From Flammeovirga agarivorans (GTDB lineage Bacteria; Bacteroidota; Bacteroidia; Cytophagales; Flammeovirgaceae): 64,000 bases of DNA. A model generated the notes under the pieces. The model had not been told where the DNA came from and did no database searches. It saw only the letters and a program-made list of their open reading frames with translations. A program made the position numbers and the translations under genes. Of this stretch, positions 37,227 to 46,199 are shown in pieces (the first letter of the stretch is position 1; the number at the start of each line of letters is the position of its first letter). The stretch spans positions 186,001-250,000 of the forward strand of contig NZ_JABAIL010000006.1 of NCBI RefSeq assembly GCF_012641475.1, given 5' to 3'.

Positions 37227-40200
37227 ATGAAAAGAAATGGACTTTTTTTGGGGATGATTATGATCTTGTTGTCAAATCTTCTTTTTGCTCAAGACAAACC
37301 CAATATACTTATTATTCATACTGATGAGCATAACTTTAAAACCATCAGTAAATACCGAGAACTAGATATGCATAGTGGGGACCTCACCAATGAGGAATAT
37401 TATAACCCATGGAATGCTACCGATGTAGTTACTACTCCAAACATGGACCGTATTGGTACGGAAGGAGCAGTGAGTACAAAACACTATGTAACTTCTCCGA
37501 CTTGTACACCTTCTAGAGCATCATTAATGACGTCAATGTACCCAGGTTCAACAGGAGCAGCAAGAAATGACAGACCGATGAACGAGGATATTAAAACGTT
37601 TGCTCATGTTTTGAAAGACAATGGTTACAGTACTTCTTATGTAGGAAAGTGGCACTTGGAAGGGAAAGACGACCCAGCCAACCAAGTTTGGGGTGCTGGT
37701 AGAAACTTCGGTTTTGATAACATCGAATGGCGTATTGAAAAAGAACACTGGACTTGGTACAACGAAGATGGTGTGCCTCCATACGATTGGGGAGAGCAAG
37801 GAAAACCAAACGGAGAGTGGATTTATGCTACAGAGTTCTATACGAACAAAGCAATAGAAATTATGGACAAAGACATTTCAGAAGACAAACCTTTCTGTTT
37901 GTTGGTGTCTATTCCAGATCCCCATACACCAAATCACTCTGCTCCAGAATACCAAGATTGGTGTCGAAATGTAAACTTTACTGCTCCATACACTTATGAT
38001 CTTACTTATGATACAGAAGGAGTAAGACCAAATTGGGCTGATAAAGAAAATAATAACGATGTACATCCTCATTCGCACCGTTATAGCGAATTCGATGAAT
38101 TCTATATGCAAGAATATTGGGGTATGGTAAAAGCAGTAGATGATAACATCGGTAGAATGTTTGACCTACTGGAAGAAAAAGGACAACTAGATAATACGAT
38201 TATTGTATATACTGTAGATCATGGAGACATGCTTTTTGAATACAGCCGTATTAATAAAGGGGTACCTTACGAAAGTTCTGCAAAAGTCCCATTTATGATT
38301 CGTTACCCAAAGAAAATTCCTAGTGGAAAAGTGGTAACAACACCGCATGTAAATGTTGATGTAGGACCTACCTTATTAAGCCTTGCAGGTCTTCCAACAA
38401 TGGAGGATGTGCATGGACAAGATATTTCTCGTCTTTACACAAGTGAAGAGCTAATGGTTACTGAAGAAGACACCGTTTTCATTACTGAAGATGCAGGGTG
38501 GTGGGTGTCTGCTGCGACGACTCGCTTTAAGTTAGTATTAAGTAATAAGGACAACCCTTATCTTATCGATTTAAAAGTTGATCCATTAGAAACAACCAAC
38601 CAATTGGTAGATACGGAAGGTGAAAATTATGCAATGTATAGAGAGAAAGCTTTAGAATTAGAAGCGAGCTTAAAGCATAAAATGATCCAAAAGAATGAGC
38701 TATATGGTGCTGGTATTAAGTTCTTAATTTGGATGACAACAGGTCCTGTTATTCCAGACCCTCCTGCAGTAGAAGTTTCAGATTTACCTCTAAACAAAGA
38801 TTTATTTGGGTTTGAAGGTACTGCGGTTGTAGATGGTACTGCTAAAAGATGGTCTATGGGAGCAAGCAACGACTTCTCGATCACTGATGAAAAAGCAGCT
38901 ACAGGTAATAGTAGTTTACGTTTCTATCATACTTCTGCCTTAACAGGTAATGGAGGTGCAGCTCATGCTCCTGCAGGTATGGTAAAATTAGCGGCAGGGA
39001 AATTTACATTCAAAGCAAAAGTCTTTATTGAGGAAGGTAGTGCTGCGAATCGTTTCAGACTTTTCCTGAAAAACCCGAACAATACTTTAGATCCTTTTAC
39101 TCTACCTAGTACAACAGGTTCTTGGGTAGATGTGAGTTATGATTTTACGATGGATCAAGGTACTTCTGATGAAGGAACGTTCTCAATTGTTATCCAGCCA
39201 GGTGATGCTACAAATAATGGAGGAACATTCTCTGATGTTTATTTTGATGATATTGAGATTGTTGAAAATATTCCATTACCATACCTTGGTTTAGATCCTG
39301 TTTTATTTGGTTTCGAAGGAAGTCAATTAATTGATAATGAAGAGAAAAATTGGACGATTGGATCTAATGGAGCAGCATATTCACAAGAAGAAAAAGCATC
39401 AGGAAACAGAAGTTTGAACATGTCTAATGTTTCTTTGGTGAATGCATTGACATCTTCTGCAGTTCACTCGCCTATCAAGTCGATTTATATGAACGAAGGG
39501 GATTATGAACTTTCATTGAAAGTAAAGGCAAAAGAAAATAACAAGATCAAACAATTTGATATCATCCTAAAGGATAACAAACAACAAAGTTTATTTATTC
39601 AGAATACGTTTGATATCTCATCAGTAACAGAATCTGATGGTTGGGTGACCTTGAAAAAGACATTTACTTTCAATAAAGAAAGTGATCCTAATAATGGACA
39701 GATGACAATTAGAATCCGAGAGGTTGATTTAAACCCTGAAGGGGAAGGTTTCTTGTTCTTGGATGATATACGCTTAGTAAAAGTGCAAAATGATAATGGC
39801 GGAGGAACAGATCCTGCTGATGAAACGCCACTTGATATTGCAAATGCTCCAGAAGATCTTAATTATATCAATTCTCACTTATTTGGCTTTGAAGGTCCTA
39901 CATTAATTGATTTAGGAAGTGGTAAGGTAAGAGTAAGATGGACAGGAGATAGCAGTTTTGGTATTGTAAATATTAATGGTGCACCTCATGGCCATAGAGT
40001 CATGCGTTTTAAGAATGAAGGTACATTACCAAAAAATCAATCAGTTTATGTAGATAAAAATTCTGCCAATTTACCGACTGATAGAGATGTTGAATTCTCT
40101 ATGAAAGTGTTTATTGAAGAAGGAAGCACTGTTCAGAAAATTAGAGTGACTGATCTAACTTCTCCGATAATGCAATTCGATGTATCTGGGGTGGAGAGAA

Positions 40201-43200
40201 ATAAATGGGTAACACTGAAAAGTATCATTTCTCCAGATAATCATAATGCATCTAAGCGTGTGAAGTTACAGATTCAACCGGTAGAGGCGGGAGATAATAA
40301 CATCATTTATTTTGATGAGGTTAGAGTAGCAGATGTTATGGAAGAAGTAGCAGGTGGATGTATGAATAATGAGAAATCGTTGATCAATACTTGTGATTTT
40401 GGTTTTGAACAAAACACTGCGGATTGGGCATCTAATGCGATCTATTCTGTTACAGATGAAATGGCATGGGGTGGTAGTAGTGCCTTAAAAGTGCAAATCG
40501 ATGAAGAGATTACATCAGGCAATTTGAATCATACTCCGAAGACAGCGATTATGCCTAATGTGACTATCAACGAAGAAAATGTTGTAGTAAACTTTAGAAT
40601 GTATATCGATGGAGCATCTACTCTTAGTCAATTCTTACTATTAGCAAAATTTGATGGAAATACTCCTCAAACATTTACGCTACCATTAACAGATATCATA
40701 AGAGACAAGTGGGTTTCAATCAATGCAACATTTACTGTGAAGGATTTTGATACATCATCGGTATTGAATTGGATAGGGTTCCGTTTCAATTCGTCAACAG
40801 AAGGTACAGGTACCATCTATTTTGATGATGTAAAAGCAGTCGTTCAGAGTGAATATGTAGCAGATGGATTAAGAGATGTGACCTTTACGGTAAAAGATAC
40901 GCAAGGAAATCCTATTGAAGATGCTCTTGTCAGTGTTGAAGGATTTATTGGAGGATCTACAGATAGTAATGGGCAGGTAGTTGTCAAATCATCTAACATC
41001 AATGGTAAATCATTTACTGTATCAAAAACAGGGTACAATACAGTGGCATCATCTTATACTGTTTTCAATGAAGATATCGCTGTCGATGTGGTATTGCCAA
41101 TATTTGTTCCTGAAAGGTATGCATATACATTAATGATCAAAGATGAGAATGGACAACCATTATCGGGAGTAGATGTAGTGGATAATACTACGGATCAAGT
41201 GTATACTTCAGATGTAAGAGGTGCAGTTGTATTTACAGGGTTATTAGAGAACGATGTTATTGACTATTCTATTAATCATGAAGGTTTCTCAGCTGAAGCT
41301 AATCAAGTAACGATAGGAGTAGAAGATGTTGTTAATACAGTAACATTAGTAAAACAATTATTAGCACCAATCGCAGATTTCACTGCGAATAGAACTGAAG
41401 GTGATGATCCATTAACGGTAAGCTTCACAGACAAATCAACCAATGACCCTACCTCATGGTTATGGACCTTTGGTGATGGTACAACTTCTGATGAGCAGCA
41501 TCCATTCCATACTTACCAAGAAGCGGGAGTATATACGGTGACATTAAAAGCAATGAATGAAACCGGAGAGGATGAGGCAAGTATGGAAGACTATATCTCT
41601 GCTGGTTTATTCCCTGTGGCTGGGTTTGAAACAGATCAAACTACAGTTGATTTAGGTACAGCTATTCAGTTTACAGATACTTCTACAGGATCACCTACTT
41701 CATGGTTATGGAATTTTGGAGATGAATCAACTTCTGTTGAACAACACCCATCACATACTTATGAAAATGCAGGTACGTATTCTATTAAGTTGACGGTTGG
41801 TAATGAAGATGGAGAAGATTTAATAATGATGTTGGATTACATTACTGTAAATGAAATTCCAGAAGTAACAGCAGGTTTTGAGTTTGCAGTGGATAATGCT
41901 TCATCAAAAACATATCACTTTACAGATATTTCTTCAGGAAACCCTACCTCATGGTTATGGACTTTTGGTGATGGTACAACTTCTGACGAACAAAACCCAT
42001 CGCACACTTATGCCAATGCAGGTGAGTATAAAGTGATGTTACAAGTAGAAAATGAAAACGGTACATCATCATCAGAAGAAACAATTGTAGTAACAGCACT
42101 AACTTTCTCTGATGTTTATGCGAATGACTTTGAAGAATTTGATGAAGCAGAGTCATTGTTAGATGATGCTAGAGCAGAAGATAGAAAGTTCCATTACATT
42201 GCTTTCCAACAAGCAGAATTGGCAAGAACTTTAACTACTGTGGTAGAAGGTGAAAACAAGTTTATGCGATATGGTGACAGTGAGACGACGGCGTCTGCGA
42301 ATGGCCAGATCAGAACAAACACTGTAATTTCTTTTGTGGCAGGTAAGAAGTATCAATTAACAATGAGAACTAGAGGTCTTGCGATCCACTTCCCATTAAT
42401 TATGGATACGGAAACAAATTCTCCAAGATTCAGAGGTGACCAAATTAATATCGGTAACGCTACAGATTGGTACACACATACTTTAGAGTTTGAAACAACA
42501 GAGGACTTTGATGCGACAATCGCTATCGGCAGAAACTGGTACGGAATCTTGGATATTGATGATATCTCATTAGTAGAAGTTGAAGAGGAGGTAGAACAAC
42601 CTGAAGCATTGAATGCAGCAATTACAGTATCATCTACTTCTGTGATGATTAATGAGGCTGTTCAATTTACAGATGCAACGACAGGTAATCCTACAGGCTG
42701 GACATGGGACTTTGGTGATGACCAATTCTCTACAGAACAAAATCCGACACATACCTATACTACTAAGGGAGAATATACAGTAACCTTAACAGTATTAAAT
42801 GATGCATCGTCGAGTTCATCTGCTACAGTGAAAATCCTAGTTAGTGAAGAAAGTGTTGTTGTAACCGCACCTGTTGCAGCATTCTCAGTATCTGAAACAA
42901 ATATTGAAGAAAATGAATCAGTACAGTTTACAGATGCTTCTTCAGATGCTACCTCTTGGGCATGGGATTTTGGTGATGGTGAAACTTCATCGGAACAAAA
43001 CCCAACGCATACTTATACCACTGCAGGAACTTATTCTGTCAAACTAACAGTGACAAATGAAGCGGGTTCTTCTACGGAAACAAAAACAGACCTTATTCAG
43101 GTTGCTAACACTACACCAACTTCAGTTGCATTAGAGGAAGCAGGAATTAAATTATTCCCTAATCCAACAACAGAAGAAGTAAATATTGTTTCTTCAAAAG

Positions 43201-43367
43201 TAGTGAAAGTAAGTATTTACAATATTTCAGGTCAGAAAATGAAGTCATTGGATAAAAATGATGAATCGATGACAATTTCTGTTCGAGATCTAAATAAAGG
43301 AATGTACATCTTTATGCTATCTACAAAAGATGGTAGAAGAATAACAACTAAAGTTCAAGTGAAATAG
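37227..43367 (+). CDS. Giant modular T9SS-secreted sulfatase
   Basis: The 2046-residue protein has a signal peptide (to about 22) and a sulfatase domain (about 24-505) with C93-T-P-S-R97 as the formylglycine site. HTDEHN and TVDHGDM metal motifs and GKWHLEG are also present. Four copies of a ~160-residue beta-module start with GFEG/GFEQ and end with YFDD/LDD-like motifs (about 524-690, 692-860, 884-1045, 1056-1205). Two carboxypeptidase-regulatory-like domains (1211-1375), three PKD domains (1380-1620), one copy of the module repeated in the next gene (1625-1788), two more PKD domains (1795-1960) and a T9SS sorting domain (1965-2046; LFPNPTTEEVNI) follow. It is a cell-surface or released enzyme removing sulfate from a polymer. 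The cluster suggests a sulfated galactan; that is inference. Sulfatases of this size are rare. Confidence 0.9.
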   Translation: MKRNGLFLGMIMILLSNLLFAQDKPNILIIHTDEHNFKTISKYRELDMHSGDLTNEEYYNPWNATDVVTTPNMDRIGTEGAVSTKHYVTSPTCTPSRASLMTSMYPGSTGAARNDRPMNEDIKTFAHVLKDNGYSTSYVGKWHLEGKDDPANQVWGAGRNFGFDNIEWRIEKEHWTWYNEDGVPPYDWGEQGKPNGEWIYATEFYTNKAIEIMDKDISEDKPFCLLVSIPDPHTPNHSAPEYQDWCRNVNFTAPYTYDLTYDTEGVRPNWADKENNNDVHPHSHRYSEFDEFYMQEYWGMVKAVDDNIGRMFDLLEEKGQLDNTIIVYTVDHGDMLFEYSRINKGVPYESSAKVPFMIRYPKKIPSGKVVTTPHVNVDVGPTLLSLAGLPTMEDVHGQDISRLYTSEELMVTEEDTVFITEDAGWWVSAATTRFKLVLSNKDNPYLIDLKVDPLETTNQLVDTEGENYAMYREKALELEASLKHKMIQKNELYGAGIKFLIWMTTGPVIPDPPAVEVSDLPLNKDLFGFEGTAVVDGTAKRWSMGASNDFSITDEKAATGNSSLRFYHTSALTGNGGAAHAPAGMVKLAAGKFTFKAKVFIEEGSAANRFRLFLKNPNNTLDPFTLPSTTGSWVDVSYDFTMDQGTSDEGTFSIVIQPGDATNNGGTFSDVYFDDIEIVENIPLPYLGLDPVLFGFEGSQLIDNEEKNWTIGSNGAAYSQEEKASGNRSLNMSNVSLVNALTSSAVHSPIKSIYMNEGDYELSLKVKAKENNKIKQFDIILKDNKQQSLFIQNTFDISSVTESDGWVTLKKTFTFNKESDPNNGQMTIRIREVDLNPEGEGFLFLDDIRLVKVQNDNGGGTDPADETPLDIANAPEDLNYINSHLFGFEGPTLIDLGSGKVRVRWTGDSSFGIVNINGAPHGHRVMRFKNEGTLPKNQSVYVDKNSANLPTDRDVEFSMKVFIEEGSTVQKIRVTDLTSPIMQFDVSGVERNKWVTLKSIISPDNHNASKRVKLQIQPVEAGDNNIIYFDEVRVADVMEEVAGGCMNNEKSLINTCDFGFEQNTADWASNAIYSVTDEMAWGGSSALKVQIDEEITSGNLNHTPKTAIMPNVTINEENVVVNFRMYIDGASTLSQFLLLAKFDGNTPQTFTLPLTDIIRDKWVSINATFTVKDFDTSSVLNWIGFRFNSSTEGTGTIYFDDVKAVVQSEYVADGLRDVTFTVKDTQGNPIEDALVSVEGFIGGSTDSNGQVVVKSSNINGKSFTVSKTGYNTVASSYTVFNEDIAVDVVLPIFVPERYAYTLMIKDENGQPLSGVDVVDNTTDQVYTSDVRGAVVFTGLLENDVIDYSINHEGFSAEANQVTIGVEDVVNTVTLVKQLLAPIADFTANRTEGDDPLTVSFTDKSTNDPTSWLWTFGDGTTSDEQHPFHTYQEAGVYTVTLKAMNETGEDEASMEDYISAGLFPVAGFETDQTTVDLGTAIQFTDTSTGSPTSWLWNFGDESTSVEQHPSHTYENAGTYSIKLTVGNEDGEDLIMMLDYITVNEIPEVTAGFEFAVDNASSKTYHFTDISSGNPTSWLWTFGDGTTSDEQNPSHTYANAGEYKVMLQVENENGTSSSEETIVVTALTFSDVYANDFEEFDEAESLLDDARAEDRKFHYIAFQQAELARTLTTVVEGENKFMRYGDSETTASANGQIRTNTVISFVAGKKYQLTMRTRGLAIHFPLIMDTETNSPRFRGDQINIGNATDWYTHTLEFETTEDFDATIAIGRNWYGILDIDDISLVEVEEEVEQPEALNAAITVSSTSVMINEAVQFTDATTGNPTGWTWDFGDDQFSTEQNPTHTYTTKGEYTVTLTVLNDASSSSSATVKILVSEESVVVTAPVAAFSVSETNIEENESVQFTDASSDATSWAWDFGDGETSSEQNPTHTYTTAGTYSVKLTVTNEAGSSTETKTDLIQVANTTPTSVALEEAGIKLFPNPTTEEVNIVSSKVVKVSIYNISGQKMKSLDKNDESMTISVRDLNKGMYIFMLSTKDGRRITTKVQVK
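41446..41494 (+). repeat. PKD-encoding DNA repeat, copy 1
   Basis: This 49-base stretch encodes the conserved PTSWLWTFGDGTTSDE part of the first PKD domain and matches 41941-41989 at all but two bases. Near-identical nucleotides, not only residues, indicate recent duplication or gene conversion. Confidence 0.85.
41941..41989 (+). repeat. PKD-encoding DNA repeat, copy 2
   Basis: Second copy of the 49-base repeat at 41446-41494, within the third PKD domain of the sulfatase. The PKD domain between them is clearly more diverged at the DNA level. Confidence 0.85.
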
Positions 43368-43387
43368 GTTTCATTTGATTTTCCCTA

Positions 43388-43432
43388 GGCCCTTTCTTAC
43401 TAGTATAGCTAGAAGAAAGGGCCATTTTTTTA
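43388..43432 (+). terminator. Terminator of the modular sulfatase gene
   Basis: GGCCCTTTCTT-A-CTAG (43388-43403) pairs with CTAGAAGAAAGGGCC (43409-43423), leaving a single bulged A. The loop is 5 bases and the stem is followed by A and a run of seven T. Confidence 0.9.
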
Positions 43433-43629
43433 AGAATATTCTCATACCTACTCAAAATTAACTACCACACTATAGAATTGATAAGTAAGTAGAAGTGATT
43501 GATAATCTAGTGCCATAGATTGATTTTGGAACACTGTAGATTTGAGATGATCATTATAATTCATGAAATGAAATAAAAGAAGATTGAGAAACACTCTTCA
43601 ACGTATTTTTTAATTATTACTTAATTGCT

Positions 43630-46116
43630 ATGAAAACAAATCTAATACTGTTACTATTACTATTTAATACCTTCTGTTTTGGACAGAATACGGTATATGA
43701 AAACGACTTCAGTGGATATACTGTTGGGGACAATCTGGTAGATGCTGGAGAGTTTTTATTGCAAGAAATGCAAGACCCAAATGATGAACAAGATGTAACT
43801 TTGGTTATCGGAGAGGAAGAATCTAATAACCATTTAGTTTACGATACTCCAGGAGCTGCTGTTTCAAGAAACACTAATATTAGAATTACTCAAGAAATAA
43901 CGTTCAAAGCAGGAGTAGAATATACTTTAACAGCAAGATCAAAAGGTCCTTTTGCAAGAGGACTAAGAGTTATTAATGTGGCAACAGATGGACCTGCACA
44001 TGCAGAGACCAATTATACTGCAGGTAATAATGATGAGCTTAAAGTATTATGGCATAACCACTCCCTAGTTTTTACACCAGCAGAGGATTTTGTTGGTTTG
44101 ATTGCAATGTTTAGAGGTTGGAATGGAGAATTAATGGTGGATGATATCTTGTTAAAGGATAACCTACCTTTAGAAGAAGAGGAAGAAGAACCTGCACCAG
44201 AAGATGAGGTTTTTTATGTTTATACGAATGAATTTCAAACTTACTCAGACGGCGAAAATCTTTTAGCTAGTGATTTCAAGCTTGATGTATTCCAATTACC
44301 TGAATTAACAAGAACATTAACGGTAAATGAAGAGTCAGGAGATAAGTACGCTACTTTAGAAATTGAAGGTGCAACTGCTTCTGCAAATACATTGATAAGT
44401 GTATCACAAGATATCCAATTGAAATCAGGTATTGAATATACACTAAAGGCTGATACAAGAGGTCCTTTCACAAGAGATATCAGAATCTTAGAAAAAGGTG
44501 GTGGAGTAATGTTTACTTCAGATGCTTATAACGCTAAGAATGATGCTGAAACAAGAGACGCATGGTATTCTCATACTTTAACGTTTACTCCAGATAGAGA
44601 CTTTACAGGTCAGATTTCAGTATTAAGATCATATTATGGTACATTAGATATTAATAATATCACCCTTTCTACATTATCTGCTGAGGCATTAAATCAAGAA
44701 ACACCAATTGACCCTGATGCATTATACCAAAATAACTTTGCAGATTATACAAACAACCAAGACCTTGTAGGTGATGCTGAGGATTTCTCTTTTGTAGCCT
44801 TCAAAAATTTAGAGGGAGAACGTACTTTGAAAGTGATCAACGATCAAGGAAATAATATTGCTCGTTATGAAACTCCAGGTGCTACAGTTGATGCCAATAC
44901 GAATATTCAAGTAGCACAACAACTTGAAGTACTAGCAGGTAAAAAATATACTTATTCAGCGCTTACTAGAGGTAAATTTGAAAGAGATATTAAAGTAATT
45001 AATGTTGCGACTGGTATGGCTGCTTACAGTAGTACTCCATATAACGCAATGAACGACGATGCATTAGCGGCTGTTTGGCAAGAGTTATCCGTTACTTTCA
45101 TCCCTGATGCTGATATGGAAATCTTGTTGGTAATTAACAGAAAGTGGAATGGTACTTTAGATATCGATGATATCAAATTAGTTGAGATTCCATTAGAAGA
45201 AGAAACAGAATTGGATGACACTGCAGATTATCATAATAACTTTGCGAATTATGATGAGGAAACTACAGTTGATACAGATTTTAATTTTGTGAAAGTACAA
45301 CAAGAAGATGCCGTTAGAACTCTTGAAATTGGAACACAAGACAATAACAGCTTCTTACGTTTTGATACTCCTGATGTGACAGGTGATGCTGAAACATTAA
45401 TTTATACTACTGCTGATTTTGATTTCGTATTGGGAACAACTTATACTTTAACAGTAAGAAATAGAGGTGCTTATATGAAGAATTTAGCGGTTCTAATGAG
45501 CGACGACCTTTCAATTGCATACGAAAACAGAGGACATAACGCTGGTGCATCAGATGATGCATTACAAGTATGGTATGATGATACTTTAACGTTTACGCCG
45601 ACAGAAGACTTTACAGGTAAGCTTGCGATCGGTAGAGAAACAAATGGCATTTTAGAAATTGACGACCTTAAATTAGTAAGTGTTGTTAATGATGACGACG
45701 AAGATGATACTCCGGTAGAAGAGGAGGAAGAAGATGAAGACGAGACTCCTGTAGACGAAGAAGAAGAGGAGGACGAGGATGAGGATGAAACACCTAATGA
45801 TGATGAAGAAACTCCTGAGGATGAGGAGAATCCTGACGGTGATGTGACATCATTAGAAGATTTAGCTTCAGAAATCTCAATTTATCCACTACCGACAACT
45901 TCTAAAATCAACCTGAAGTTAGAAAGCTCTAATCCTATCTCGATTATAGTTTCTAATGCCAACGGTACTGTTGTACAACGTATCGATTCACTTCAGATTT
46001 CAAACAACGGAGTAGGTACTCTTAATTTAGAAAACACATTAAACAACGGTGTGTACTTTATGAAAATTACAGATGGAGACAAACAAGTTGTTAAACGTAT
46101 TATCTTGATGAGATAA
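43630..46116 (+). CDS. T9SS-secreted protein of four tandem unassigned modules
   Basis: The 828-residue protein has a signal peptide (MKTNLILLLLLFNTFCFG). Its body is four tandem ~165-residue modules (about 20-185, 195-355, 364-530, 531-687). Each opens with an N-(D/E/N)-F-x-x-Y pattern and has a mid motif of F-x-R-(G/D)-(L/I)-x-V. Each ends with W-x-x-x-x-(L)-x-F-x-P-x-x-D-F, then R-x-x-x-G-x-L-x-(I/V)-D-D/N-I-x-L. A highly acidic Glu/Asp-Thr-Pro linker (about 688-740) leads to a T9SS sorting domain (741-828; ISIYPLPTTSKINL). No catalytic motif is recognised. A fifth copy of the module is in the upstream sulfatase. Carbohydrate binding is a guess from the beta-rich pattern; I do not recognise the family. 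Confidence 0.8.
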   Translation: MKTNLILLLLLFNTFCFGQNTVYENDFSGYTVGDNLVDAGEFLLQEMQDPNDEQDVTLVIGEEESNNHLVYDTPGAAVSRNTNIRITQEITFKAGVEYTLTARSKGPFARGLRVINVATDGPAHAETNYTAGNNDELKVLWHNHSLVFTPAEDFVGLIAMFRGWNGELMVDDILLKDNLPLEEEEEEPAPEDEVFYVYTNEFQTYSDGENLLASDFKLDVFQLPELTRTLTVNEESGDKYATLEIEGATASANTLISVSQDIQLKSGIEYTLKADTRGPFTRDIRILEKGGGVMFTSDAYNAKNDAETRDAWYSHTLTFTPDRDFTGQISVLRSYYGTLDINNITLSTLSAEALNQETPIDPDALYQNNFADYTNNQDLVGDAEDFSFVAFKNLEGERTLKVINDQGNNIARYETPGATVDANTNIQVAQQLEVLAGKKYTYSALTRGKFERDIKVINVATGMAAYSSTPYNAMNDDALAAVWQELSVTFIPDADMEILLVINRKWNGTLDIDDIKLVEIPLEEETELDDTADYHNNFANYDEETTVDTDFNFVKVQQEDAVRTLEIGTQDNNSFLRFDTPDVTGDAETLIYTTADFDFVLGTTYTLTVRNRGAYMKNLAVLMSDDLSIAYENRGHNAGASDDALQVWYDDTLTFTPTEDFTGKLAIGRETNGILEIDDLKLVSVVNDDDEDDTPVEEEEEDEDETPVDEEEEEDEDEDETPNDDEETPEDEENPDGDVTSLEDLASEISIYPLPTTSKINLKLESSNPISIIVSNANGTVVQRIDSLQISNNGVGTLNLENTLNNGVYFMKITDGDKQVVKRIILMR

Positions 46117-46145
46117 TCAATAGAAATAAGCGACCGACAGACAAC

Positions 46146-46184
46146 AAAAAAGTCATCCTTCTTTAGTGGAGGGATGACTTTTTT
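46146..46184. terminator. Bidirectional hairpin terminator
   Basis: AAAAAAGTCATCC (46146-46158) is the exact complement of 46172-46184 (ending in six T), with the stem extendable inward by wobble pairs. A and T tracts on both sides serve the convergent four-module protein and sulfatase genes. Confidence 0.9.
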
Positions 46185-46199
46185 GTGCTTTTTATGTAA

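Noticed and set aside
41380-43100. Regular repeats that could suggest a CRISPR-like or satellite array
   Set aside because: The repeat is in frame, encodes PKD domains of about 80 residues, and has no unique spacers of constant size.
45690-45850. GA-rich low-complexity stretch as a possible microsatellite
   Set aside because: It encodes an acidic Glu/Asp-Thr-Pro linker with mixed codons (GAA/GAG/GAT/GAC) in the coding frame, so it is a protein linker.
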